From Bacillota bacterium (GTDB lineage Bacteria > Bacillota > DSM-12270 > Thermacetogeniales > Thermacetogeniaceae), in assembly GCA_029907475.1 (NCBI GenBank), contig JARYLU010000016.1, forward strand, positions 1 through 62,673: DNA of 62,673 bases. The letters are read 5' to 3'. The notes under the pieces were generated by a model. It worked only from the letters and a program-made list of their open reading frames with translations, made no database searches and was not told the DNA's origin. The translations under genes were made by a program, and so were the position numbers. Below are positions 26,276 to 35,117 of the stretch, one piece after another; the first letter of the stretch is position 1; every line of letters starts with the position of its first letter.

Positions 26276-27029
26276 GCGACGCGCATAATTTCTTTTATCG
26301 TGGTGACGCCTGCAAGCGCCTTCTGAATGCCGTCCTTTCGCGGGAGACGATGCCGTGGCTCATCCGGCGCGGCAGCCGGATCACCTCCCGCAGCATGCCG
26401 TCGACACGGTACCGGACCCTGATGTCCTTCTCCTGCGGCTCGATGTGGATGTCGCTGGCCTCCTCGTCCAGGGCGCGCATGATCAGCGAGTTGACCAGTC
26501 GGATGATCGGCGCCTCGTCGACGATTGCCTCCACCATTTCCGCGTCCGCCGCCTCCGGCTCGCCGCCCAGTTCCCTGAGTACCTTCTCGACCTCGGGAAG
26601 GCCAAAATGTTTCTCGATAAGGGCGTTGATCTCTTTCTCGCTGACCGTTACAGGTTCGATGTCCAGTCCGGTAATCAGGCGCAGGTTGTCGATGGCCACA
26701 ACGTTGGAAGGATTCGCCATGGCCACGTGCAGGCGGTTGCCCTTTTTCCCGATGGGAAATAACCTGTACTCGCGGATGAGTTGTTCCGGAACGAGCTTCG
26801 CTACCTCAGGTTCTATATATCCCCAAGACACGTCCCAGAAAGAGAGTTCCCCGGCTTCAAGCACCCGGCTGAGCTGTTCCTCGCTCAACATGCCCAGCCT
26901 GATCAGTACCTGGCCCAGCAACTCGCCGGTGCGCATCTGCTCACGTAATGCCTTTTCAAGCTGCTCTCTGGTAAGCAGGCCCGCCTGCACGAGCCGTTCA
27001 CCGAGCAGCTGCCTCCTTGCTGCAGCCAT
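26257..27029 (-). pseudogene. pilB: pilB with ATPase core deleted (N-terminal MshEN half plus C-terminal tail)
   Basis: Residues 1-60 are a good MshEN-type domain (LLGERLVQAGLLTREQLEKA, LGQVLIRLGMLSEEQLSRVL). It continues through the usual linker to ASDIHIEPQEKDIRVRYRVD and LPRRMSHGIVSR. Then the reading frame shifts and the extreme PilB C-terminus follows (DGIQKALAGVTTIKEIMRVA, stop at 26257). Walker A, Asp, Walker B, His boxes and zinc cysteines, about 280 residues, are missing. The frame-shifted ORF ends at 26295. The MshEN part could still be translated as a lone c-di-GMP-binding protein, but the ATPase is dead. Confidence 0.88.
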
Positions 27030-27135
27030 GTTTCCCCTCCTTCCGTGACGTATTCGCCGTCTACAACCATTTTCCTTTTCATGTAGGAAAAAATGCCTGA
27101 ACCGGAAGTCTCGTCCTGAAAAAAAGGTTTTATCG

Positions 27136-27274
27136 AAAAAGCTTATAGGACTTTTGATGCAACTTTAACCGTTCGCTAAAACCTGCTAAATAACAGAATT
27201 GTCTGAAAATCTGGGCTGGTACAAAGGGCCCCCTGTTAATAATTCGACATATTTCGAGTGAAATAGTCCTAGGA
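27136..27274. promoter_or_regulatory. Leader of pilus cluster 3 with elements shared with cluster 1
   Basis: AAAAAGCTTA at 27136-27145 and the palindrome TCCTAGGA at 27267-27274 both recur in the leader of pilB in cluster 1 (51-211 and 95-102). The intergenic region (27030-27341) is AT-rich and divergent between the pilB remnant and pilB of cluster 3. No clear -35/-10 pair was picked with confidence. Confidence 0.4.
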
Positions 27275-27341
27275 TGCAGGAATTTTTTGATTAATCTAGA
27301 AATTTACACACACTTAACATAAGTTCAAGGTGGCGGAAAAT

Positions 27342-29036
27342 ATGCTGGCCAGAAGAAAGCCGCTCGGCGAACTGCTTGTGGAAAACAACATTATCACCAA
27401 CGAACAGCTTCAGGAGGCACTCCGCCTCCAGGAGTCTAAAGGAGAGCGACTGGGTCAGATTTTGCGCAAGCTGGGCTACATCAGTGAAGAAAAGCTGTAC
27501 AGAGTGCTGCAGGAACAGCTGAGAATCCCCTATATCGAACTGCGCCGCTATCCCGTCAACCCCGCCCTGGCCCAGCTTATTACAGCACCGGTGGCCCGGC
27601 GTTACCGCGTCTTGCCTATTGCTAGAGAAGAAAATCAGATCGTCCTCGCGATGGTCAATCCCCTCAACGTCTTCGATATGGACGAAATTTCCCAGATTGT
27701 TGGGAGTGAAGTGAAACCCGTTCTGGTCTCCGAAAACGACCTCGAGTGGGCTTTAAGCGAGTTTCTAGAGTTGAAAAGCTCGGTAGATAAAGCAGTTGAA
27801 GGACTCCCCCAAGAGATTCAAGGCTGGCCCGAGGAAGAGATCGCGGCGGCAAAAATCCGCGAGATCGTTGAAGAAGGTCCTGTCGTCACCCTGGTCAACT
27901 CCATCATTACCAGGGCGGTGCTCAACCGGGCAAGCGACATTCACATCGAACCCCAAGAGGAGGAGTTAATGGTCCGCTACCGGATCGACGGGGTTCTTTT
28001 CGAAATGCTCAACCTCCCCAGGCGGATCCACCCGGCGGTGAGTTCGCGCCTAAAAATTATGGCCGATCTGGACATTACAGAACGGCGCCTCCCTCAAGAC
28101 GGGCGGATCCAAATGGAGGTCGAGGGCCGTTCCGTAGATGTGCGGGTTTCCGTGATTCCGACAATTTACGGGGAAAAGCTGGTTCTCCGGATCCTGGATA
28201 AAACAACCGGCTTCCTGACCATTCCTCAGCTTGGATTCGCACCTGAGATCTATCCTTCTTTCGTGAACATGCTCCGCAAGCCCCACGGTCTGCTCCTCGT
28301 AACGGGGCCTACCGGGAGCGGAAAAACAACCACCCTCTACGCGATCATCAACGAGTTAAGTGTGAAAGAAAAAAATATCGTAACCATCGAGGATCCTGTC
28401 GAGTATACCATTCCCCTTGTGAACCAGATGCAGGTCAACCCGAAAATCGGACTCACCTTTGCGCGGGGGCTCAGGGCGATCTTGCGGCAGGATCCCGACA
28501 TTGTCATGGTAGGCGAAATCAGGGATACCGAGACTGCCCAGATTGCCGTCCAGGCGGCCCTCACGGGACACCTCGTCCTAAGCACCCTGCATACCAACAG
28601 TGCAGTGAGTTCTGTCATCAGGTTGATTGACATGGGAGTAGAGCCGTACCTCCTGGGGTCCTGTTTAATCGGAGTTATCGCGCAGCGCCTCGTTCGGAAT
28701 ATCTGTCCTGAGTGTAAGGAGGTTTACCAGCCTTCGCGTGAAATTCTAACCAGCCTCAGGATCCCGGAAGAGGATGGAAAGGTGGCGTTTTGGCGGGGCT
28801 GGGGGTGTTCTTCGTGCCGCATCACAGGATACCAGGGAAGGCTCGCCCTCCAGGAAATCTTGATCATTGAAGGAGAACTTAAAGACCTGATTACCGCAAA
28901 GGTACCGGAACAGAGGCTCCAGCACGCAGCCCTGTCCCACGGGATGCGGACTTTAAGAGAAGATGGAATCGAAAAAGCGAAAAGGGGTCTAACCACACTG
29001 GAGGAGGTGATGACCGCCGTATTCTGGCAAGATTAG
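27342..29036 (+). CDS. pilB: Type IV pilus assembly ATPase PilB (cluster 3)
   Basis: Complete extension ATPase with MshEN-type domain (LGELLVENNIITNEQLQEAL, LGQILRKLGYISEEKLYRVL), Walker A GPTGSGKTTTLYAII, Asp box TIEDPVEYTI, Walker B DIVMVGEIRD, His box STLHTNSAVSSVIRLIDMG, and zinc pairs CPEC and CSSC. ATG 27342 is preferred because AAGGTGG lies nine bases upstream; an in-frame GTG at 27330 is an alternative. Base composition matches cluster 1 rather than the GC-rich cluster 2. pilC follows after 12 bp. Confidence 0.95.
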   Translation: MLARRKPLGELLVENNIITNEQLQEALRLQESKGERLGQILRKLGYISEEKLYRVLQEQLRIPYIELRRYPVNPALAQLITAPVARRYRVLPIAREENQIVLAMVNPLNVFDMDEISQIVGSEVKPVLVSENDLEWALSEFLELKSSVDKAVEGLPQEIQGWPEEEIAAAKIREIVEEGPVVTLVNSIITRAVLNRASDIHIEPQEEELMVRYRIDGVLFEMLNLPRRIHPAVSSRLKIMADLDITERRLPQDGRIQMEVEGRSVDVRVSVIPTIYGEKLVLRILDKTTGFLTIPQLGFAPEIYPSFVNMLRKPHGLLLVTGPTGSGKTTTLYAIINELSVKEKNIVTIEDPVEYTIPLVNQMQVNPKIGLTFARGLRAILRQDPDIVMVGEIRDTETAQIAVQAALTGHLVLSTLHTNSAVSSVIRLIDMGVEPYLLGSCLIGVIAQRLVRNICPECKEVYQPSREILTSLRIPEEDGKVAFWRGWGCSSCRITGYQGRLALQEILIIEGELKDLITAKVPEQRLQHAALSHGMRTLREDGIEKAKRGLTTLEEVMTAVFWQD

Positions 29037-29048
29037 GGGGGAGAAGCA

Positions 29049-30263
29049 GTGCCGACTTACTTTTACCGGGCAAGAGACGCCGAAGGTTTAATCCATTCAG
29101 GTACTTTCGAAGCAAACAGTCCTTCTCAAGTCGTGGAACTCATGAACGCGGCCGGGCTTTTTGTGACGGACTTAAAACCTCAAAAAAGTGAAACCTGGAA
29201 GGAGCTTTTTCTCTTTCGCCAAGTCGCTTATAAAGACCTGGCGGCTTTCAGTCGCCAGTTGGCAGTAATGGTACGCGCCCAACTTCCGATCGTGAGGGCT
29301 CTTGAGATTCTGGTGGCCCAGTCGCCCAATTTTCACTTAAAAGAAGCGGCGTCATCACTCAAGAGCCGGGTTGAAAAAGGCAAGCCCCTTCACGAAGCGC
29401 TCCGCCAGCACCCCACTGTTTTTCCTGAACTGTACGTAGCCATGATCGAAGCGGGGGAGCAATCAGGAACACTGGAAGAAGTGCTCGTACTCCTTGCCCA
29501 GCACTACGAAAAGGAAGACGCAGTCGTAAAAAAGGTAAAAAGTGCCAGCCTGTACCCACTAATAATTCTTGGTTTCGCCATCTTAATGGTAATTTTTCTG
29601 CTCACCTTCGTCCTGCCCAGATTTGCCAAAATTTTTACCAATCTTGGTGCCGGCCTCCCCTGGCCCACCCGCATCTTATTGGGCTTTGGAAATTTTCTGA
29701 TCAATTATTACCCGTATCTCTTTCTTGTCCTTCTGCTCGGAATCGGAGCCGCCTTCATATTCCTCAGAACCGGGGAAGGAAAACACTGGTGGGACCGGAT
29801 GGTCCTCAAGCTTCCAGTTTTTGGAGCGATCTACCTCCGGCTTGCGGTTTACCGCTTCGGGAAAATCCTGGGGAATCTAGTCCATGCCGGAATCCCGATC
29901 TTGCAGGCCCTTGAGATTGCTGCAAATACCGTAGGAAACCGGGTAGTCGCAGCGGGAATTATGGCGGCCCGTGCCAACATTCGCGAAGGGGAACCGATCG
30001 CCCACCCGCTGGCCGCAGCGGGGGTTTTCCCGCCGATGGTGACGGAAATGGTCGCGGTAGGCGAAAATACAGGAACGCTCGACGAAATGCTGCACCAGGT
30101 TGCAGAATATACCGAAGGGGAGTTGAACTATACTCTCGAGAGTCTTACCTCTCTGTTGGAGCCGGTGCTGATCCTGGTGGTTGCCGGAATTGCGGGGTTT
30201 ATTATTTTGAGTATCTTCCTGCCGATCGTGGGCACGTGGAAAGCTCTGGGGGCAATAAGGTAG
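29049..30263 (+). CDS. pilC: Type IV pilus inner-membrane platform protein PilC (cluster 3)
   Basis: N-terminus TYFYRARDAEGLIHSGTFEA, two T2SSF domains (LAAFSRQLAVMVRAQLPIVR and VYRFGKILGNLVHAGIPILQ), loops GEQSGTLEEVLVLLAQHYEK and GENTGTLDEMLHQVAEYTEG, and membrane helices near 170-190, 215-235 and 370-395. GTG start with GGGGGAG upstream. 404 residues, complete. Confidence 0.94.
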   Translation: MPTYFYRARDAEGLIHSGTFEANSPSQVVELMNAAGLFVTDLKPQKSETWKELFLFRQVAYKDLAAFSRQLAVMVRAQLPIVRALEILVAQSPNFHLKEAASSLKSRVEKGKPLHEALRQHPTVFPELYVAMIEAGEQSGTLEEVLVLLAQHYEKEDAVVKKVKSASLYPLIILGFAILMVIFLLTFVLPRFAKIFTNLGAGLPWPTRILLGFGNFLINYYPYLFLVLLLGIGAAFIFLRTGEGKHWWDRMVLKLPVFGAIYLRLAVYRFGKILGNLVHAGIPILQALEIAANTVGNRVVAAGIMAARANIREGEPIAHPLAAAGVFPPMVTEMVAVGENTGTLDEMLHQVAEYTEGELNYTLESLTSLLEPVLILVVAGIAGFIILSIFLPIVGTWKALGAIR

Positions 30264-30317
30264 AGACAAGCTGAGCTTGGTGAGAAAAAACGAAATAAAA
30301 AACCAGGGGGGGTTAAA

Positions 30318-30647
30318 ATGCTTTGGATTCACCGGAGACGCAAGCAGGAAGGTTTTACTTTAATTGAGTTGCTCGCGGTAGTAGCCATTCTCGCCGTCCT
30401 GATCCTGATCGCAGTTCCGATCATCACTTCTAACATCAATGACGCAAAAATAACCTCATGCGAGTCGAACATCAAGATGCTGAATTCTGCCATCCAGCGG
30501 TACTACTTTACGGAAGGGAAATACCCAGATTCTTTAGATGATTTGGTAGGAAAGTACATCGACGAGAAACCAAAGTGTCCAATCTCTGATAAGGATTACG
30601 ACAGTGATTACGATAAAACGACGGGAAAAATTACACACAGTCATTAA
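30318..30647 (+). CDS. pilA: Type IV pilin (cluster 3)
   Basis: Short prepilin with leader MLWIHRRRKQEG and site EG|FTLIELLAVVAILAVLILIAVP. The globular part is only about 70 residues, with ESNIKMLNSAIQRYYFTEGK, PDSLDDLVGKYIDEKPKCPI and one Cys pair (C in TSCES and KPKCP). The layout is like ComGC-type and small Gram-positive pilins. ATG has a G-rich ribosome site (AGGGGGGG) upstream. Likely the major subunit of cluster 3. Confidence 0.9.
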   Translation: MLWIHRRRKQEGFTLIELLAVVAILAVLILIAVPIITSNINDAKITSCESNIKMLNSAIQRYYFTEGKYPDSLDDLVGKYIDEKPKCPISDKDYDSDYDKTTGKITHSH

Positions 30648-30739
30648 TAGCCATTAAGAGAAAGCAATTCTTGATCAACGTTACAAATTTGCTTAGTTTC
30701 TCCATGTAACCTAAGGAAACCATAGGGTTAGGATGGGTT

Positions 30740-31150
30740 ATGACTTCTCTAAAGATGGTAGTCTTTAAAAACGAGAGTGCGTTCACGCTGGTCGAGGTGG
30801 TGGCGGCCACCTTCATTTTGGCCGTGACCTTAACTGCTCTCATTGCCCTCTACCAGGAGAGCCTGGGCTTGAGCGCCGGCGCGGGAAACGTTGCCAGGGC
30901 CACGGCCTTCGCCCAGGCAAAAATAGAGGAACTGCGGGGAAAAAATTTTGCGGACCTGAAGAACGCCATCGGACAATCCGCCCCTGAGAAATCTCCCGAT
31001 GGGGTTTACACCCGGGAAGTTACCATCATTCAAGAAACTCCGGACAAAAAACTCCTCCGGATCCGGGTCCTGGTGCGCTGGCAGGACGACCTGGGGGAGC
31101 AAAAAGTATCCCTCACCACCCTGTTGGCAGATACGGGAAACGGGGGCTGA
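30740..31150 (+). CDS. Minor pilin, PilV/GspI-like (cluster 3)
   Basis: Prepilin site SA|FTLVEVVAATFILAVTLTAL, where the residue before Phe is Ala, not the usual Gly, so processing may be less efficient. The helix ATAFAQAKIEELRGKNFADL matches PilV/GspI. The 93 bp before it contain a small imperfect hairpin (30707-30730) and no gene. Confidence 0.78.
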   Translation: MTSLKMVVFKNESAFTLVEVVAATFILAVTLTALIALYQESLGLSAGAGNVARATAFAQAKIEELRGKNFADLKNAIGQSAPEKSPDGVYTREVTIIQETPDKKLLRIRVLVRWQDDLGEQKVSLTTLLADTGNGG

Positions 31151-31154
31151 GAGC

Positions 31155-31637
31155 ATGAAAGTTCAAGACGGGCTTAAAAAAGTTTTCGGGCAGGAGGGCT
31201 TCACTCTCGCCGAGGTCCTCGCAACTCTCGCTATTCTAAGCCTTGTCGTAACCTGCACCACCATGATCCTGGGTCAGTCCCTGGGTATCTGGCAAACCAC
31301 CTCGGCGCAGTCCTTCAGCCACCTGGGCGCAGAGCTCGGATTGCATTATCTGGCGCGGGATCTTCGCCTTGCCACCGCCATCGTTGTACCCAACGATGAC
31401 GACCCGAGCCACAATTTTTTAAAGCTCAAGCGGGGCACCAGGGAGATTGAATATTCCCTTGAAAACAGCACCCTTACGCGGAGCGTCAACGGCATAAAAA
31501 CCGCCGTTGTCGACGATCTGAAAGATTTTTCCGTGCAGAAAATTAGCAGGCGGACCTACTCCATCTCGATAACGGCACGGGTGGAAGCGGAAGAATTTCA
31601 ACTAACATCTCAAGTCTCGCCCCGGACCGCAAATTAG
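31155..31637 (+). CDS. Minor pilin, PilW/GspJ-like (cluster 3)
   Basis: Site EG|FTLAEVLATLAILSLVVTCT with +5 Glu, then SHLGAELGLHYLARDLRLAT as in PilW/GspJ. ATG 31155, 4 bp after the preceding stop, gives the normal leader; the frame is open upstream within pilV but that is overlap only. 161 residues. Confidence 0.8.
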   Translation: MKVQDGLKKVFGQEGFTLAEVLATLAILSLVVTCTTMILGQSLGIWQTTSAQSFSHLGAELGLHYLARDLRLATAIVVPNDDDPSHNFLKLKRGTREIEYSLENSTLTRSVNGIKTAVVDDLKDFSVQKISRRTYSISITARVEAEEFQLTSQVSPRTAN

Positions 31638-31673
31638 CGGGCGCGGCAATGACAAGAGGAGGTTTTCTCCACC

Positions 31674-32915
31674 ATGATCTACCCAATCCAGGATCTTCTT
31701 GACGACCGGGGAAGCGCCCTGCTGCTCACCATTCTGGCGGTAGGGATGCTCTCCGTCCTGGCCCTGGGTCTTGCCTCAATCACCATGGCCGATAACACGG
31801 CAACTGTGCAGTCCCTGGGCGAGGCCAAGGCGCGCTACGCGGCCGAAGCGGGGGTAAACCGCGCCCTCTACGAAATCCGGAATTACCTCGAAACGGGGAT
31901 TTCTCCCGCGTCTTCTTATCAGGACTCCCTCGAACCGGACCTTAACTATAACGTATCCCTGGACCGGATCCCGAACACCGATCTTTTCCAAATCAACGCA
32001 AAAGGAACGTATAAAAATTTTTCCGGGGAAATCAAGGCCAAGGCCGACACTCTCCCTAAAGCCGCCGACTACGCCATCTTCACCGACCAAGACCTCAACC
32101 TGGGCACAGTCGCGGAATTTACGATTCGAGGAGACATCCACAGCAACGGAAAAATCCACACAGGAGGCCTGACCGACATTCTTTTAGACAACTTCAAGCT
32201 GGAGGGAGAAGCTTATACAGTTGACGATCAAAATAGTTGCGTACCGAAACATGTTATCCAGAAAGGCGAAAATATCCCCTTTCCGGAACTTGACTGGGAT
32301 AAAATTAAACAGAAGGCAACGCTGAAGAATCCTTCGTCCATCCCTGACATTCTCTTTTTAGATGACCTGTTGAAATCGATTTTAAATGTCTGGATCTTCC
32401 CCCGCCTCCACGGAGAGTCAGCTTATTTCGAGGGAAATGTCCTTTTAATCGGCCCCTTTACGGGAAAAGGAGTTCTTGCAGTCAAGGGAACTGCAATCGC
32501 CCTGCTTTCGGGGGCATCTTACACACCTACCCCCAATGAGGGAATCATGCTGGCCGCAAAAGATGACCTCATCTTCCTGCTCAGCATCGCCGACCTGGGC
32601 AACGTTTTAAAAACGGTACTGGGCCTTGTGGGAGATCTCCTTGATTTCCTTTTGGGATGGCTTACCGAACTTCCAGAGTTAGGACTCCCCTGGCAGCCCA
32701 ACTATTACCTGAACGGACTCGTATATTCCGGCGGCAATATTGTGGGACTAGCCAATATCCCCACAGTTAAGGGGGCTGTAGTTACGCGGAACTTTAGCGG
32801 CCTTGAACTTTCATCTTTAATCGTCCATGATCCGGAACTGGCTTCAAAATTGCCTGCAAGAAAAATTTTCTTTAAAGATAACCCAGTCAGGATTGTTAGC
32901 TGGGAAGAGAATTGA
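31674..32915 (+). CDS. PilX-like minor pilin (cluster 3)
   Basis: N-terminal GSALLLTILAVGMLSVLALG helix and the conserved GEAKARYAAEAGVNRALYEI segment place it with the PilX-like proteins of clusters 1 and 2. The large C-terminal domain contains FTIRGDIHSNGKIHTGG and NGLVYSGGNIVGLANIPTVK, similar in style to the cluster 1 protein. ATG has AAGAGGAGG upstream. Confidence 0.72.
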   Translation: MIYPIQDLLDDRGSALLLTILAVGMLSVLALGLASITMADNTATVQSLGEAKARYAAEAGVNRALYEIRNYLETGISPASSYQDSLEPDLNYNVSLDRIPNTDLFQINAKGTYKNFSGEIKAKADTLPKAADYAIFTDQDLNLGTVAEFTIRGDIHSNGKIHTGGLTDILLDNFKLEGEAYTVDDQNSCVPKHVIQKGENIPFPELDWDKIKQKATLKNPSSIPDILFLDDLLKSILNVWIFPRLHGESAYFEGNVLLIGPFTGKGVLAVKGTAIALLSGASYTPTPNEGIMLAAKDDLIFLLSIADLGNVLKTVLGLVGDLLDFLLGWLTELPELGLPWQPNYYLNGLVYSGGNIVGLANIPTVKGAVVTRNFSGLELSSLIVHDPELASKLPARKIFFKDNPVRIVSWEEN

Positions 32916-32931
32916 AAGGGAGACTGGAATA

Positions 32932-33906
32932 ATGCAACTGCCTTTTATCATGCTCCGGCAGAGCCCGAAACTGCGGGTGGGGCTCGAGATTGCGCCCGGA
33001 AAAGCGCGACTTGTGCTGGTAGAGCAAAATAAAAACCGGTTCCGCCTCATCGGATACGGGGCCCGAGACCTCCCTTTTCCTTTTTTGGAACCTGCATCTG
33101 CCTCAACAACTGCTGAGTTAAGCGAAATCTTAAACGATCTCTTTAAGTCTTTAGGAGCACCGTACCAGAGGATCGGACTTGCCGTCACCCACAGGCCCCT
33201 ATTCTTGCGCCAGGTGGTCTTACCCAGACTCCCTCGAAATGAAATGAACCGTGCCGTCCGCTTTCAGGCCGAAGTTCTCTTTCCTCGTCCTTTATCCGGA
33301 CTTGTCTGGGACTACAGTATAGTAAGGGAAAAAAGCAACCGGACGGGAAAAAAAATAGAAATCGTCCTGGTCGCCAGTTCTCGCGAACCTTTGCAACAAA
33401 TCTTACAATCCCTTGAAGAGGCGCAAATTAAACCTGCCTTTATAGATATCGAATCATTCGCCCTTTACCGGGCGTGCCTGAACCAGGGCAATCAAGGATT
33501 CAATTCGGAGCAGGTTCCGGCAAATACCGTTCTGCTCAACATCGAACAAACAAGCCTCTCCCTTCATATTTACAACGGGTCCTTGCTCCGGAGGTACCGT
33601 GTAATCCCCTTCAAAGACCACGGCCGGGCCGGTTTGGAACAGGTGTTTGGAGAAGTAGACCGCTCCCTCAGTTTCTGGCGGCTAGAAAACCACATCGCAA
33701 CACCTGCCCTCATTGTTACCGGTGAAATGAGCCGCACCCCGGAAGTAGTTGCATTCCTGGAGGAACAACTCGAAACCAAAATTTTGGTAGCAGATCCGCT
33801 CCAGAAGATCGTGATCCCAAACGGGATCGGGGAAGAAGTGCTGCAAGTTATCCGGGCCTGTTACAGTGTACCGCTCGGTCTTACCTTACGGAGGCGATGG
33901 CAATGA
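32932..33906 (+). CDS. pilM: Type IV pilus assembly protein PilM (cluster 3)
   Basis: LRVGLEIAPGKARLVLVEQN, RIGLAVTHRPLFLRQVVLPR, NEMNRAVRFQAEVLFPRPLS and ALIVTGEMSRTPEVVAFLEE are the PilM hallmarks. ATG 32932 gives the usual N-terminus; the longer open frame upstream overlaps the preceding gene and is not supported. The stop overlaps pilN's ATG (ATGA). Confidence 0.86.
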   Translation: MQLPFIMLRQSPKLRVGLEIAPGKARLVLVEQNKNRFRLIGYGARDLPFPFLEPASASTTAELSEILNDLFKSLGAPYQRIGLAVTHRPLFLRQVVLPRLPRNEMNRAVRFQAEVLFPRPLSGLVWDYSIVREKSNRTGKKIEIVLVASSREPLQQILQSLEEAQIKPAFIDIESFALYRACLNQGNQGFNSEQVPANTVLLNIEQTSLSLHIYNGSLLRRYRVIPFKDHGRAGLEQVFGEVDRSLSFWRLENHIATPALIVTGEMSRTPEVVAFLEEQLETKILVADPLQKIVIPNGIGEEVLQVIRACYSVPLGLTLRRRWQ

Positions 33907-34442
33907 CGGAAATCAACCTGCTCAGAGGGGAACTGCAAAATCTGAAGAAACGGGAGACAACCTTAAACCTTTTCCCCTGGGTGCTCGGTGTCGTCCTGAC
34001 ACTGCTAATGCTAACTTTTCTCGGGCAACTCGGCCTGCGAATGTTTATCAATTATAAACTCGCACGGATCGAAAAAGATATCGCCCGTTATCAAGAGGCT
34101 GCCGATATTTACAACCAGCTCGTCCAGCTTGAAAATCAAAATCAAAAGAAGGAGGAGCGGCTCTCGAAAGCCTCATCTTCCGGACTCCCCTTGAACGAAG
34201 TCCTAACCCTGACGCCGGCCTATACACCCCCTGGCGTAACTCACCAGGCCTGGCAGATCCAAGAAGGAGTCTTTACCATTGAAGGGAAAGCCTCTAATTA
34301 CGAGACGCTGGCCCAATTTATTCAAAATATGGAGTCTCTCAGCTTCACTCAAAGTTCCTGGTTGCAGAGAACCCGGCAACAAACTCCGCAAGCAGAAATC
34401 GAATTTACCCTACAATTAACGCTGGCAAGGGAGGGATGGTAA
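33903..34442 (+). CDS. pilN: Type IV pilus assembly protein PilN (cluster 3)
   Basis: MTEINLLRGELQNLKK carries the INLLR variant of the PilM-binding motif. A membrane helix (about 24-48), a coiled coil (IEKDIARYQEAADIYNQLVQ) and a small alpha/beta domain (NYETLAQFIQNMESLSFTQS) follow. ATG 33903 is preferred: it overlaps the pilM stop and has GGAGG eight bases upstream. Confidence 0.84.
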   Translation: MTEINLLRGELQNLKKRETTLNLFPWVLGVVLTLLMLTFLGQLGLRMFINYKLARIEKDIARYQEAADIYNQLVQLENQNQKKEERLSKASSSGLPLNEVLTLTPAYTPPGVTHQAWQIQEGVFTIEGKASNYETLAQFIQNMESLSFTQSSWLQRTRQQTPQAEIEFTLQLTLAREGW

Positions 34443-34445
34443 CCT

Positions 34446-35087
34446 GTGAACACCAACTGGTTGGCAACACTTTCACGGCGCGAAAAATTTCTCGGAATAA
34501 CTGCAGTCCTGAGTATTACCCTCATCCTCTTTATCTTTTACTGGTATCTCCCAAGCAAGTCCTACCTGGAAGCCCGGGGTCGTTTGCTCCGGGAAAAAGA
34601 ACAGGAATTGCGTGGAGTCCAGGATCTTGCGCAAAATTTAACCGCGCTGAAAAGACGACTTCAGCAAGCACACCAGTATGCAAACAGGTTGGAGGAGCAA
34701 TTTCCCGGTCAGCTTGACCCGGCGCAACTGGTACGCCAGTTGTCAACTGCCGCCCGGGACACGGGAATTTCTTTAATTGAAATTACCGCAGCAACACCCC
34801 CGGAACAGCAAGATAATGAAAGGGCATTTTCTGCATTTGCATTCCGGTTTGGCTGTGCCGGAACTTACTCCCGGCTAACCGCCTTTATCAAAAAAATTAC
34901 AGCCATCGCACCGGTCGTCCAAATTGACAAACTGGAAATCGAAAAACAGCCTGACGGATTACTCCAGTGCCAATTGGGTTTAAAAACCTTCGCAGACAAA
35001 GAAGCTTCTCCCTCGGCCCAAAAAGAAGTCCAAGGAGAAAAAGGGACGGCTTCCCTCCCTGCTCCAGAGCGGGCCAGTCCCTTCTGA
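34446..35087 (+). CDS. pilO: Type IV pilus assembly protein PilO (cluster 3)
   Basis: Membrane helix (about 17-36) after REKFLG, a coiled coil (REKEQELRGVQDLAQNLTAL), then a PilO domain with GISLIEITAATPPEQQDNER and YSRLTAFIKKITAIAPVVQI. GTG start with GGGAGGG upstream. It is the last + gene of the cluster; pilT converges 31 bp away. Confidence 0.84.
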   Translation: MNTNWLATLSRREKFLGITAVLSITLILFIFYWYLPSKSYLEARGRLLREKEQELRGVQDLAQNLTALKRRLQQAHQYANRLEEQFPGQLDPAQLVRQLSTAARDTGISLIEITAATPPEQQDNERAFSAFAFRFGCAGTYSRLTAFIKKITAIAPVVQIDKLEIEKQPDGLLQCQLGLKTFADKEASPSAQKEVQGEKGTASLPAPERASPF

Positions 35088-35117
35088 TCCCTACCGGGTT
35101 TTTCTATGACCACAGCC

